Positions 8,803 through 17,616 of a DNA stretch of 64,000 bases are shown here, piece by piece. Both the position numbers and the translations under genes were made by a program. This DNA is from Ahrensia sp. (GTDB taxonomy: Bacteria; Pseudomonadota; Alphaproteobacteria; Rhizobiales; Rhizobiaceae): assembly GCA_002698425.1 (NCBI GenBank), contig NZXU01000009.1, positions 1 through 64,000 on the forward strand, written 5' to 3'. Position 1 is the stretch's first letter, and every line of letters begins with the position of its first letter. A model generated the notes under the pieces. It searched no databases, was not told the origin of the DNA, and saw only the letters and a program-made list of their open reading frames with translations.

Positions 8803-9621
8803 TCAGCTCGGTCGTGGAATTTCGTTCAGCAGTGATCGGGTTCGCTTGAGCGCTTCGCGCGCAAACTCGGTCCGGCCCATCTTTTCCGCCAGCGGCTTGT
8901 CCGGCACTTCCACGCTGACGGTGATGTCCGGCGGCATCAAATGGAGGAAGCTGGCGAAGTCGATGCCGCCGGCGCCGGGGAACAGGCGCGCGGTTCGGGC
9001 GATGCGGATCAGTTCCGGGTCGCTGCGGTCGTAGTCGGCGGGGCCGTCGCAGAGCTGGATGTAGTTCATCTTATGCGCCGGAATTTTCGCGATGTCGTCC
9101 GGCGTCGAGCCGCAGCGGTCGTAATGCAGCGTGTCGAAGAGGATCGCCGAAGAGGGCAGGTCGACGGCGTCGACGAATTCCAGGGCGTCGAGAACCGTCT
9201 TGCAGGCGGTCCAGGGCATGAATTCGAGGTCCGCCGTCAGGCCGTAGCCTCCGACCAGTTCGCAGAGCGCGCCATAGGTCCCGATCGCGCGGGCGCGGTC
9301 GGGATCGTCGATCGCCGTCAGGATGTGCTTCGCGCCCATCGTGGCGATGCGGTCGAGAAACGGCGTGAAGCTTTGCGGATCCGTGTCCGGGCCGATCCGG
9401 ATCATCTCCGCGTCGGCCATGGTGACGCCGGTGTCCTTCATGGCCGCGCCGGTTTCGCCAAACAGCGCGTCGTCGTCCATCAGCGGCGGGATCTCGTCGC
9501 CCGGCCCGCCCGGCAGCAGGCGGAAGGAGATCATGTCGTAGCCCGCTTCGGCGGCGATTTCGACGGCTTCGACGGGGCCGGCGCCGTTGGCCGTCAGATA
9601 GGCCATGGAGAACTTGCGCAT
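8803..9621 (-). CDS. Xylose isomerase-like TIM-barrel protein (sugar phosphate isomerase/epimerase family)
   Basis: The product has 272 residues. Motifs ADLEFMPW, AILFDTLHYDRCGSTPDDI, MNYIQLCDG and VSVEVPDK place the metal ligands (E, D, Q, E) of the AP-endonuclease-2/xylose-isomerase-like family. Members isomerise, epimerise or dehydrate polyols and cyclitols; 3-dehydroshikimate dehydratases also belong here. The substrate is unknown. It is the last gene of the minus-strand operon led by the Gfo/Idh/MocA gene at 13849 and follows the NIPSNAP gene by eight bases. The protein at 46157 is a paralogue. Confidence 0.8.
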   Translation of the reverse strand: MRKFSMAYLTANGAGPVEAVEIAAEAGYDMISFRLLPGGPGDEIPPLMDDDALFGETGAAMKDTGVTMADAEMIRIGPDTDPQSFTPFLDRIATMGAKHILTAIDDPDRARAIGTYGALCELVGGYGLTADLEFMPWTACKTVLDALEFVDAVDLPSSAILFDTLHYDRCGSTPDDIAKIPAHKMNYIQLCDGPADYDRSDPELIRIARTARLFPGAGGIDFASFLHLMPPDITVSVEVPDKPLAEKMGRTEFAREALKRTRSLLNEIPRPS

Positions 9622-9629
9622 GGGTGGCC

Positions 9630-10247
9630 CTATTTCAGCGGGGAAAACGCCATCGGCATCGCGATGGTCGAGCTCATGTCGGGCGTGAGCCAGTCCGGCC
9701 CGCCTTTCGGCGGCCAGGCGCCGTCGGCGACCGACTGGCCGCGCGCCTTGCCGCGCGCCTCGAGGCTCTCATAGGGCCAGATCTGGGTGAGCCGCGGCTG
9801 GCCGTCGATGCCGTACATGGCGATCGTGCAGGGCGAGTATTCCTCGCGCTTCGGCAGCGCTGCCTGCCACTTTTCCATCGTCGGCATCAGCCCGTCGGGT
9901 TTCATGGCATAGGTCCGGATTTCGTAGAACGGGCCGTAAGCGCCCGGCTTGACCTCGCCGATGAAATCGAGCTTGCGGTAGCTCTCCTGCGTGTAGGAAA
10001 CGAGCTGGTCGAGGCAACCGAACGGATTTGCGGAGCGATGCGTGCGCTCGCGCTCGGCCATCAGCGCGTCGACTCCGTCGAAGCTGCGGAGCAGGTAGAT
10101 CTCGTTCAGCGAGCCGATGTCGGACGTCCATGCGCCGAGCAGGGTTCCCGAGGCTTCCGGCGCGTGCAGCCATTTCTCGAGTTTGGGCGCGGCCTTTCCG
10201 GCGCCGAAAATGACGGTCTTGAGGGTCGCGAGTTCAAAATAGCTCAT
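9630..10247 (-). CDS. NIPSNAP family protein
   Basis: The product has 205 residues. The second half starts YEIRTYAMKPDGLMPTMEKWQAAL and has IWPYESLEARGKAR, typical of NIPSNAP dimeric alpha-beta barrel proteins; the N-terminal half is a divergent second barrel repeat. Biochemical roles of bacterial NIPSNAP proteins are unknown, but they often sit in catabolic operons. Its ATG overlaps the stop of the upstream FAD dehydrogenase gene by four bases (ATGA), implying translational coupling. Confidence 0.82.
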   Translation of the reverse strand: MSYFELATLKTVIFGAGKAAPKLEKWLHAPEASGTLLGAWTSDIGSLNEIYLLRSFDGVDALMAERERTHRSANPFGCLDQLVSYTQESYRKLDFIGEVKPGAYGPFYEIRTYAMKPDGLMPTMEKWQAALPKREEYSPCTIAMYGIDGQPRLTQIWPYESLEARGKARGQSVADGAWPPKGGPDWLTPDMSSTIAMPMAFSPLK

Positions 10248-11986
10248 GCGTGGGTCCTTTCGTTCTGCAATTCTTCGGTTTCGAGCCCCGTTACCGGCAG
10301 CCCGGCCAGCGTCCGCCCGGCGACGTATCCGAATGTCATGGCGGGCCCCAGCGTGATGCCGCCGGACGGGTAGTTGCCGCCCATGACGGAGGCCATGTCG
10401 TTGCCGACGGCAAAAAGGCCGGCAATCGGCTCGTCGTTTGCCGCCAGGACCCTGGCGCGGCCGTCGGTGCGCAGGCCTGCGAAGGTGCCGAGACTGCCCG
10501 GCTCGACCTTCACGGCGTAGAAGGGGCCGCGACGAAGTGCGCCAAGCGCCGGATTGGGCTTGTGATCGGCATCGCCCTGCATGTGATTGTAGGCAGAGCG
10601 TCCGCGCCCGAAATCGGGGTCTTCGCCTGTTTCCGCATGGGCGTTGAAGCGCGCGACCGTTTCCGCCAGGGCGTCCGCCGGCAGGCCGCATTTGCCCGCC
10701 AGTTCGGCAAGCGTCGCGCCCCGCCGGAGATAGCCGTTCGCCAGATATGGCCGGAGCGGGAAGGGGAAGGGCTTTGCCCAGCCGAGACCGTAGCGGCGCT
10801 GCGCGCTATGGTCGGCGATGATCCAGGCATGCGGCGTGGTCGTTCCGGGATCCGATTCGAACAGGGCGCGCATGAAATCGTGGTAGGAATTGGCTTCGTT
10901 GACGAAGCGCTGCCCTTTGGCGTTCACCGCGATGATGCCGGGCTTGGCGCGCTCCACGAGGTGGGCGAAATGGCCCGGCTCGCCTTTGCGACGCGGTACG
11001 ATGGAGACCGGCGCCAGCGCCGCAGGCGAGACAAGGTCGTCGGCGACGCGCGCGCCGGCTTTCTCGGCTATGCGAAGACCGTCGCCGGTATTCGAGCGCG
11101 GTGCGGCGGACTGGTGCTCGGTGCCGTTTGGCGCGTGTTCGAACATTGCCGCAATGCGTTGATAATCATGCGGAAAGCCACCTGTCGCCAGCACCACGCC
11201 GCGGCGGGCGATGATGGTCTCGCCGCCGCAGATCGCCCCGGTCACCGCGCCATCGCGGATTTGCAGGCCGGTTGCCGGCGCGTCGCAGCGGACCTCGACG
11301 CCGAGCTCGAGTGCGGAGCGCAGCAGCATTGCGACAAGGGCGTTTCCGGCGACGAGATCCATGCCGCGGCCATGGCGAAGCACGCCGGAAAAATGGCGCG
11401 CGAAGCGGCGCAGCGCATGAGCGAGCGAGGCCGGTTTTCGCGTCGCGTTGAGGAAATGGTTCATGTCGGCGCCGCCAGCGATGCCCATCCCGGCGACGCT
11501 TGCGATATCCAGCGGCGGGCGCAGCTTCCATATCCACTCGCCGAGCTTGCGCCCGTCGAACGGGGCCGCGGTGACCGACCTGCCGCCCTTGGCCGCGCCC
11601 GGTGTTTCATGGAAATCCGGGATCGTGTTTCCGGCGATCCAGTTGACCGCCGTGTTGTCGCGAAAGAACGACACCATTTCCGGGCCGTTTTCCAGAAAGA
11701 CATGCAGGCGCGGGTCGTTGACGCGATTTCCGATCTCGGAGCGCAGATAGGCAAGCGGCCCGTCCTCGTCCTCGACGATCCCGGCTTCGACCGCGAGCGG
11801 ATTGCGCGGGATCCAGAGCCAGCCGCCCGACCATGCGGTGGTGCCGCCGAGCACGCTTTCCTTTTCGGCGACGATCACGCGCAATCCGTGAAAGGCCGCG
11901 GTCACCGCGGCGGCCAGCCCGCCCGCGCCGGAGCCGATCACCAGCACGTCGCAGTCATGGCCGGCCGGCACGGGATCATGCGTCAC
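10244..11986 (-). CDS. FAD-dependent dehydrogenase, KstD/fumarate reductase-like
   Basis: The product has about 580 residues. The N-terminus CDVLVIGSGAGGLAAAVTA is the FAD dinucleotide-binding motif, followed by EKESVLGGTTAWSGGWLWIPRN. The C-terminus GLFAVGNDMASVMGGNYPSGGITLGPAMTFGY carries the Tyr-Pro-x-x-Gly element that in 3-ketosteroid-delta1-dehydrogenases supplies a catalytic tyrosine. Such enzymes introduce a double bond next to a ring ketone. I place the start at the GTG at 11986 (AAAGG upstream, 11-base overlap with the IclR gene); GTG at 11989 or ATG at 12037 are alternatives. Paralogues are at 13988 and 23690. Confidence 0.85.
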   Translation of the reverse strand: MTHDPVPAGHDCDVLVIGSGAGGLAAAVTAAFHGLRVIVAEKESVLGGTTAWSGGWLWIPRNPLAVEAGIVEDEDGPLAYLRSEIGNRVNDPRLHVFLENGPEMVSFFRDNTAVNWIAGNTIPDFHETPGAAKGGRSVTAAPFDGRKLGEWIWKLRPPLDIASVAGMGIAGGADMNHFLNATRKPASLAHALRRFARHFSGVLRHGRGMDLVAGNALVAMLLRSALELGVEVRCDAPATGLQIRDGAVTGAICGGETIIARRGVVLATGGFPHDYQRIAAMFEHAPNGTEHQSAAPRSNTGDGLRIAEKAGARVADDLVSPAALAPVSIVPRRKGEPGHFAHLVERAKPGIIAVNAKGQRFVNEANSYHDFMRALFESDPGTTTPHAWIIADHSAQRRYGLGWAKPFPFPLRPYLANGYLRRGATLAELAGKCGLPADALAETVARFNAHAETGEDPDFGRGRSAYNHMQGDADHKPNPALGALRRGPFYAVKVEPGSLGTFAGLRTDGRARVLAANDEPIAGLFAVGNDMASVMGGNYPSGGITLGPAMTFGYVAGRTLAGLPVTGLETEELQNERTHA

Positions 11987-12800
11987 CACTTGCGCCTTTC
12001 GGTTCGTGGTGGAGGCTGTGGAAATATTGCGACGCATGCGCGGCCGCTCCCAGCTCGCCAGCTGCCTCGCTCAGGATCGGCGCGAATTCGGCGATCTTCG
12101 CGTCATTCATGCGCACCGACGGGCCTGCGACGGAGAGGCAGCCGATGACGGTCTGTTGCGGGCCGTAGCGCACCGGAACCGCCATGGCGGCCATGCCTTC
12201 CAGGTAGCTGTCGACTGAAACCGAGTAGCCGCGCCGCCGCGTCTCGGCGAGGACTTCGAGGAGTTCCTTGATCGTCGTCGGCGCGCCGCTTCCCGGTACG
12301 AATGCTGTCGGTTTCATGCCCTGCCTGGAAACATGGGTGAGGGCGTCCTCGTCGCTCATGGCGGCGAGCAGAGCCTGCCCGCCGGCGGATGCCGCCAGAT
12401 GTACGACGACGCCCTGTTCGCGGCCCGGATCGTAACGCAGTCCGCCGGTGGCGCCCTGCGCGACGGCGACCCAGACGAGGCTATCGCCGTCCAGGACCGA
12501 GAGCCGGATGAGTTCGCCGGTGCGCGCCGCCAGCCGGTCGAGGATCGGCTGGGCGATATCGGTCACGCCCGAGCGACCGAGAAAGCCGAGGCCCATGGCG
12601 GCGAGCCTGATCGTCAGCGTGTAGTTGCCATGGTTTTTCTCCTGGCGCACATAGCCGAGCCGGGCGAGTTCCTTGAGCTGGCGGTGGACGCCCGAGACCG
12701 GCATCTCCAGTGTCGAGGCGATCGCGCTGACCTGCAGGCCTTCCGGGCTTTCGGCCATCAGCTCCAGGATGGCCAGTGACTTCTCAAGCGCGCTGCTCAT
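11976..12800 (-). CDS. IclR family transcriptional regulator
   Basis: The product has 274 residues. The N-terminal winged helix is recognisable in ALEKSLAILELMAESPEGLQVSAIASTLEMPVSGVHRQLKELARLGYV, and the C-terminal effector domain in VHLAASAGGQALLAAMSDEDA, YSVSVDSYLEGMAAMAVPV and GCLSVAGPSVRM. It lies inside the operon, overlapping the Gfo/Idh/MocA gene by four bases and the FAD dehydrogenase by about eleven. Tandem GAAAT/ATTTC palindromes in the divergent promoter region at 13897-13928 are the probable operator. The inducer is unknown, probably a pathway substrate. Confidence 0.92.
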   Translation of the reverse strand: MSSALEKSLAILELMAESPEGLQVSAIASTLEMPVSGVHRQLKELARLGYVRQEKNHGNYTLTIRLAAMGLGFLGRSGVTDIAQPILDRLAARTGELIRLSVLDGDSLVWVAVAQGATGGLRYDPGREQGVVVHLAASAGGQALLAAMSDEDALTHVSRQGMKPTAFVPGSGAPTTIKELLEVLAETRRRGYSVSVDSYLEGMAAMAVPVRYGPQQTVIGCLSVAGPSVRMNDAKIAEFAPILSEAAGELGAAAHASQYFHSLHHEPKGASGDA

Positions 12801-13849
12801 TGGAAAATCGCCTCCAGCTCGATACGGCGGCCGTCGCGGGCCGATGCCTGCACCGCCTCGATGACCTGCATGTTCGCCAGTCCGTCGCGACAGGAGACCA
12901 GCGGCTCGGTTTCGCCGCGGATCAGCGCCGAGAAATGCTCGAGTTGCGCGACATAGGGATCGGCATGGGTGCAGGGCAGCCGATGGCGCGACATCTCATG
13001 CGTCCAGTCGGGCGAGCCGGAATGTTTCCAGAGCGCAAGATCCGGCAGGCTCAGTCCGGCCTCGGTGCCGGAATAGGCATGGGCGAAGACATCGTGGGAG
13101 GGGAATCGCGCCGGGTTCTCGCCGGCGGTCACGTCCCATGCCCAGGGGCCGCATGCGGCATCGGTTATCGTGCAGGAGGCGAGGCCGCCTTCTTCGAACT
13201 CCAGGATCGCGGCCGCCGTGTCCTCGACCTCGAAGTTTCTCCGGGCATTGGACGTCAGTGCCGTGACGGCCTTCACGTCGCCGAAGAAGTGGCGCAACAG
13301 GTCGACCTCGTGAATGAGGTTGATGAGCAGGGGGCCGCCCTGGCCGGGCTGCTTGCGCCATGCAATGTCGAAATAGGACGCAGGCTTGGTCAGCGTCACA
13401 TTGACATTGGCGGTGACAAGCGCACCGATCGCGCCTTCCGAGATGGCCTTTTTTGCGGCCTTGATGATGGGATTATGCCTGCGGTGATGGCCGACGAGCA
13501 GCGGGGCTGCGGCAGCCTTCACGGCCGCATCGAGCTCGAGGCCTTCCGCCACGGTGGTCGAGACCGGCTTTTCGAGAAGGACGGCGAGGCCGGCTTCGAG
13601 AAGCCGCTTCGCGATGGCGACATGGGTTTTGTTGGGGGAGGCGACGATGACGCCTTTGGCCGTGCCGGAGGCGATCAGCGCGTCCAGATCCTCGAAGAGC
13701 GGCACGCCATTGTTTTCAGCGAGTTCCGCGGCCGCGGGAAGCGGGTCGACAATGCCGCACAGGTGGATTCCGTCGGTCTGCGCCAGCGTCTCGATATGCG
13801 TCCGGCCGATGATGCCGGCGCCGATCACCGCTACGGGTGTGCTGTCCAT
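12797..13849 (-). CDS. Gfo/Idh/MocA family NAD(P)-dependent oxidoreductase
   Basis: The product has 350 residues. The N-terminal Rossmann motif is VAVIGAGIIGRTHIE and the family signature EKP occurs in AVLLEKPVSTTVAEG. HHRRHNPIIKAAKKAI and LINLIHEVDLLRHFFGDV complete the substrate domain. Family members oxidise hydroxyl groups of sugars, inositols and related polyols. The start at 13849 follows AGGAGG. It is the first gene of a five-gene minus-strand operon (this gene, IclR, FAD dehydrogenase, NIPSNAP, TIM-barrel isomerase) transcribed away from the gene at 13988. The substrate is not predictable. Confidence 0.88.
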   Translation of the reverse strand: MDSTPVAVIGAGIIGRTHIETLAQTDGIHLCGIVDPLPAAAELAENNGVPLFEDLDALIASGTAKGVIVASPNKTHVAIAKRLLEAGLAVLLEKPVSTTVAEGLELDAAVKAAAAPLLVGHHRRHNPIIKAAKKAISEGAIGALVTANVNVTLTKPASYFDIAWRKQPGQGGPLLINLIHEVDLLRHFFGDVKAVTALTSNARRNFEVEDTAAAILEFEEGGLASCTITDAACGPWAWDVTAGENPARFPSHDVFAHAYSGTEAGLSLPDLALWKHSGSPDWTHEMSRHRLPCTHADPYVAQLEHFSALIRGETEPLVSCRDGLANMQVIEAVQASARDGRRIELEAIFQ

Positions 13850-13896
13850 GAATGCCTCCTCCATGCGGCCGGACCATAGCTGAACGTCACAAAAAA

Positions 13897-13928
13897 AGAA
13901 ATCAGTTTCTAAAGTTGAAATCATTTCC
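13897..13928. promoter_or_regulatory. Tandem palindromes, probable IclR operator
   Basis: AGAAA-TCAG-TTTCT at 13897-13910 and GAAAT-C-ATTTC at 13917-13927 lie about 18 bp apart, centre to centre, between two divergent operons. IclR-family operators are commonly GAAA/TTTC palindromes, and the only regulator in these operons is of the IclR type. Confidence 0.6.
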
Positions 13929-13987
13929 AATTTCTGTAATTGTCGCTCCACCGGTTCCCAGCGGGCCGATGAGGGAGGAATTTGCCG

Positions 13988-15682
13988 ATGACCGGCGAGG
14001 CGCCAAAAGACAGCGACCGCTACGACATCGCCGTGCTCGGCGCGGGCGCCGCGGGCCTGTCGGCAGCCGTGTTCGCGGCCCTCGACGGTCGGCGCACGAT
14101 CCTTATCGAAAAGACGGAATATGTCGGCGGCACCTCTTCCTACTCGGCGGCCACGACATGGGTGCCGAACACCCGGCTGGCGAAGACGGTCGGAAGCGAC
14201 GATACGCCGGAGCGCGCGAAAACCTATCTCGACAACGCTGTCGGCAACCGGGCTTCCGCGGACCTGCGAGCGTCCTTCCTGAAAGCCGGCCCGGAAGCGA
14301 TCCACACCCTCATCGACAGGACCGACGCGCAGTTTCGCGCGCGGCCGTTCCATCCGGATTATCTCCATGAAATGGAGGGCTCGACCTCCTGCGGACGGGC
14401 GCTCGAGCCGCTGCCTTTCGACGGCAAGCCGCTCGGCGACGATCTGCGCCTGATCCGCCCGCCCATTCCCGAGTTCACGATTCTCGGCGGCCTGATGGTC
14501 GACCGCGACGACATCGCGCAACTGCTCAACATGACGAAATCGGCGAAGTCGCTTGGCTATTCGATCAAGCTGATCGGACGGTATCTGCTCGACCGTCTGC
14601 GCTATGGCCGCAGCACGCGGTTGGTGATGGGCAACGCGCTGATCGGCCGGCTGCTGCTGTCGGCGCGAAAGCTCGGCGTCGAGATCGTCACGGAGGCAAA
14701 TGTGACCGACATCGGCGGCACGCCGGACGAGCGGGTCGTTACCTACGAGACATCCGGGCAGGTGCGTGAAATCCGCGTCAGCGCCGGGGTCATCCTGGCC
14801 TCGGGCGGATTTGCCCGCCATCCGGAACGCCGCGCCGAAATGCTGCCTTCGCCGGTTCCCGAATACAGCCCGTCGGCGCCCGGCCATACCGGGGCCCTGC
14901 ACGACATCGCGCTGAAACTCGGCGCCCATTACGGCGAGGGTGGCGACCAGAACGCCTTCCTCACGCCGGTCTCTTTGCGCAAGCGCCCCGACGGGACGAT
15001 GGCCGTGTTCCCGCATTTCGTCTTCGACCGGTCGAAGCCAGGCATCATCACGGTTGGAGCGGACGGGAAGCGATTTACCAACGAAGCGCGCTCCTACCAC
15101 GAATTCGCCATCGCCATGTTCCGCACCGGGACGATTCCGGCCTTTCTCGTCACCGACGCGGCGGGCCTGAGGAAATACGGGCTCGGCATGGTGCGTCCAG
15201 GCGGGCATGGCTGGGCGAAGTTCCTCGCCGACGGCTATCTCACCGAGGGCGCGACGCTCGCCGATCTTGCGGCGAAGCTCGGCATCGATGCCGGCAATCT
15301 GGACGAGACGGTGCGCCGCATGGGGGACTTCGCCAAGACCGGCGTGGACGAGGACTTCCACCGCGGCGAGACCGTCTATGAATGCGGCAATGGCGATGCG
15401 TCGCACGGGCCGAACCCGACACTGGGCGCGCTCGCCGAAGCCCCGTTCTACGCGGTTCGCCTCTATCCGAGCGACATCGGCTCGGCGACGGGCCTGCAGA
15501 CGGACGCGGATGCCCAGGTCCTCGGCGCGGACAACAAGCCGCTCGGCGGCATCTATGCCTGCGGCAACGACATGCATTCGATCATGGGCGGTGTCTATCC
15601 GGGGCCGGGCATCACGATCGGCCCCGGCATCACATTCGGATATGTCGCCGCGCGGCACGCCAGCGGGAGGATCGCGGCATGA
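13988..15682 (+). CDS. FAD-dependent dehydrogenase, KstD-like
   Basis: The product has 564 residues. DIAVLGAGAAGLSAAVFAA is the FAD-binding fingerprint, EKTEYVGGTSSYSAATTWVPN the next conserved block, and GIYACGNDMHSIMGGVYPGPGITIGPGITFGY the C-terminal block with the YPGPG active-site element of ketosteroid dehydrogenases. The ATG at 13988 has GGGAGGAA seven bases upstream; a TTG at 13982 lies too close to it. The gene is divergent from the Gfo/IclR operon and overlaps the epimerase gene by four bases. The likely reaction is desaturation of a ring ketone, substrate unknown. Confidence 0.86.
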   Translation: MTGEAPKDSDRYDIAVLGAGAAGLSAAVFAALDGRRTILIEKTEYVGGTSSYSAATTWVPNTRLAKTVGSDDTPERAKTYLDNAVGNRASADLRASFLKAGPEAIHTLIDRTDAQFRARPFHPDYLHEMEGSTSCGRALEPLPFDGKPLGDDLRLIRPPIPEFTILGGLMVDRDDIAQLLNMTKSAKSLGYSIKLIGRYLLDRLRYGRSTRLVMGNALIGRLLLSARKLGVEIVTEANVTDIGGTPDERVVTYETSGQVREIRVSAGVILASGGFARHPERRAEMLPSPVPEYSPSAPGHTGALHDIALKLGAHYGEGGDQNAFLTPVSLRKRPDGTMAVFPHFVFDRSKPGIITVGADGKRFTNEARSYHEFAIAMFRTGTIPAFLVTDAAGLRKYGLGMVRPGGHGWAKFLADGYLTEGATLADLAAKLGIDAGNLDETVRRMGDFAKTGVDEDFHRGETVYECGNGDASHGPNPTLGALAEAPFYAVRLYPSDIGSATGLQTDADAQVLGADNKPLGGIYACGNDMHSIMGGVYPGPGITIGPGITFGYVAARHASGRIAA

Positions 15683-16584
15683 CACGTGTTCTTGTCACGG
15701 GCGGAACCGGGTTCCTCGGCCGGTTCGTGGTCGCGGCGCTGCTGCGCGACGGTCACGAGGTCATCATATTCGACGTGAAGCCGAACCGGGCCGTGCTGGA
15801 CGAGATCGAGCCCGGCCTGTCGAACCGCGTTTCCTATGTCGAGGGCGACATCACCGACGGCAGCGTGCGGGATGCGGCGAAAGGGTGCGATGCGATCATC
15901 CACCTTGCCGGCGTCATGACCGTGGATTGCGCGCGCGATCCGGTGCGCGGGGCGCAGATAAACGTGATCGGCAGCCTGCATGTCTTCGAGGCCGCGCGGA
16001 TGCACGGGATCGACCGGATCGCCTATGTCTCGTCCGCCGGCGTGTTCGGCCCGGACGACAGGGTTCATCCGCATCCGATGACCCACTACGGCGCGCAGAA
16101 ACTGGCCATCGAGGGGTCGGCGCGCGCCTATTTGCTCGATCACGGAATCCCGAGCGTCGGTTTCCGTCCCTATATCGTCTACGGACCGGGACAGAGCTCG
16201 GGTATCGCCGCCGGGCCGTCGATTGCCTGCGACGCGGCGTTTCGCGGAGAGCCGGCCACGATCCGGTTTTCCGGGCGCGCCGGCTTCGTGCTCGTCACCG
16301 ACGTGGCCGAAATCATGGTGCGGGCGATATCGAACCCGGTGGAGGGCGCGCAGGCTTATACACTGTGCGGCGAGACCGCGGAGATGGACGAATTCGTCCA
16401 GACGCTGAAGAAGGAAATCCCCGGTGCGGACATCGCCGTCGAGGGGCCGCCGCTGCGCATACCCGGCGATCTCGCCAGCAGCGCGCTGCCGCCGCATCTG
16501 GCGGGTTTGCCCGTCACGAGCGTCCGCGAGGGCATCGCGTCGACATTGCGGTTCTACCGCTATCGTCAAACGGAGCCGGTATGA
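15679..16584 (+). CDS. NAD-dependent epimerase/dehydratase family protein
   Basis: The product has 301 residues and is an extended short-chain dehydrogenase. VLVTGGTGFLGRFVVAAL is the glycine-rich nucleotide loop, AYVSSAGVFGPD and MTHYGAQKLAIEGSAR give the Ser and YxxxK catalytic residues, and FRPYIVYGPGQ the substrate-side motif. It probably oxidises or epimerises a hydroxyl on a sugar-like or cyclic compound. The ATG overlaps the stop of the FAD dehydrogenase (translational coupling), so the two likely act in one route. Confidence 0.87.
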   Translation: MTRVLVTGGTGFLGRFVVAALLRDGHEVIIFDVKPNRAVLDEIEPGLSNRVSYVEGDITDGSVRDAAKGCDAIIHLAGVMTVDCARDPVRGAQINVIGSLHVFEAARMHGIDRIAYVSSAGVFGPDDRVHPHPMTHYGAQKLAIEGSARAYLLDHGIPSVGFRPYIVYGPGQSSGIAAGPSIACDAAFRGEPATIRFSGRAGFVLVTDVAEIMVRAISNPVEGAQAYTLCGETAEMDEFVQTLKKEIPGADIAVEGPPLRIPGDLASSALPPHLAGLPVTSVREGIASTLRFYRYRQTEPV

Positions 16585-16624
16585 TGATGCAGCAGCGGAT
16601 GACCGTTTCCCCGACGGTATTCAT

Positions 16625-16654
16625 TTGTCCAAGCATTCGTCCCTTTAATCCATT
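16625..16654 (+). promoter_or_regulatory. AraC-type direct repeat upstream of the AroE-like/Liv operon
   Basis: TTGTCCAA, 15 bases, then ATCCATT. The same two half-sites with exactly the same spacing occur at 25447-25477 and 26448-26477, flanking the AraC gene. It lies 105 bases before the AroE-like start. A small ATGGGC/GCCCAT hairpin follows at 16661-16678. Confidence 0.5.
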
Positions 16655-16758
16655 TCAAAAATGGGCGCTCTTGCCCATTAATCTGCAAGGAAACAGGGGT
16701 GTGCGCTGCATTGCAGAACATTTTCGCATCAACAGAGCCGTGCAGGGAGGCAGTTGAT

Positions 16759-17592
16759 ATGTCCAACTCGCCAACCGGCGATTCCGTTCGCGCCATGCCT
16801 TCGCTCAACGGCGAAACGAAGGTCTTCATCATCATCGGCGATCCGATCGCCCAGGTGAAGTCGCCGGCATTGCTCACCGCCAACATGCATGAACGCGGAG
16901 TCAATGCCGTGGTCGTCCCCGGTCATGTGTTTCCCGCCGATGTCGCAGCGTTCATGGCCGGCTGCGACGCCCTGCGAAATGTCGACGGCGTCATCGCAAC
17001 CATCCCGCACAAGCAGGCTATGCTCGGCTATTGCGCCGAGATTACCGAGCGCGCCCGTTATGCCAATTCGGTAAATGTGATGCGGCGCTCGGACGCCGGC
17101 TGGTCGGGCGACAATACCGACGGCATGGGCTACGTGTCCGGGATCAAGGCGGCCGGTGGAGCGATCGAGGGCAAGCGGGTCCTTTTGATCGGGGCGGGCG
17201 GAGCCGGGTCGGCCATCGCCTATGAATTCCTCGCCCAGGGCGCAGCGCATCTGGATATCCACGATGTCGACGCCGCGCGCCGCGATGCGCTGATCGCGCG
17301 GCTGGAGGAGAAGTTCGCGGGAAAGGTCGCGGCCGGGAGCAACGATCCGCGCGGCTACGACATCGTCGGAAACGCGACGCCGCTCGGCATGAAGGAGGGC
17401 GATCCGCTGCCGGTTCTCTGCGAGCATCTCGATGCGGGCCAATTCGTCGCCGACGTCATCACCAAGCCCGAGATCTCGCCGCTGATCGCGGCCGCGAGAT
17501 CGCGGGGTTGCAAGACGATGCCGGGCCTCGGCATGTTCAAGGCTCAGGAGGGTTTGCTGGTCGACGCCCTTCTCGGAAATCCATACGACTGA
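16759..17592 (+). CDS. Shikimate dehydrogenase-like protein (AroE family, divergent substrate site)
   Basis: The product has 277 residues. The catalytic lysine lies in IATIPHKQ and the catalytic aspartate in GDNTDGMGY; VLLIGAGGAGSAIAYEF is the NADP-binding loop. The substrate loop reads GDPIAQVKSP where AroE has HSKSP, so the first shikimate-binding serine is valine, and the NVT before the lysine is replaced by IAT. It therefore probably oxidises a relative of shikimate rather than shikimate itself. GGAGG precedes the ATG. It is followed after 24 bases by a complete Liv-type ABC importer, suggesting that its substrate is imported by that system. It is a distant paralogue of the protein at 34802. 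Confidence 0.83.
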   Translation: MSNSPTGDSVRAMPSLNGETKVFIIIGDPIAQVKSPALLTANMHERGVNAVVVPGHVFPADVAAFMAGCDALRNVDGVIATIPHKQAMLGYCAEITERARYANSVNVMRRSDAGWSGDNTDGMGYVSGIKAAGGAIEGKRVLLIGAGGAGSAIAYEFLAQGAAHLDIHDVDAARRDALIARLEEKFAGKVAAGSNDPRGYDIVGNATPLGMKEGDPLPVLCEHLDAGQFVADVITKPEISPLIAAARSRGCKTMPGLGMFKAQEGLLVDALLGNPYD

Positions 17593-17616
17593 CCAACTGA
17601 TCTGGGAGGAAACCAA

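Noticed and set aside
8565..8849. Plus-strand frame across the tRNA-Leu gene (MAELVDARDLKSLG)
   Set aside because: It is the familiar artefact of translating a tRNA sequence; the tRNA structure explains the region.
9630..10691. Longer N-terminal extension of the NIPSNAP frame
   Set aside because: The extra residues lie antisense-frame within the FAD dehydrogenase gene. The ATG at 10247 overlaps its stop codon in the usual coupled manner and gives a normal NIPSNAP start.
12797..15685. Very long minus-strand frame (over 900 codons) reaching across the FAD dehydrogenase at 13988
   Set aside because: Only the part below 13849 encodes a recognisable protein (Gfo/Idh/MocA). The upper part is an antisense shadow of the plus-strand gene, caused by high GC.
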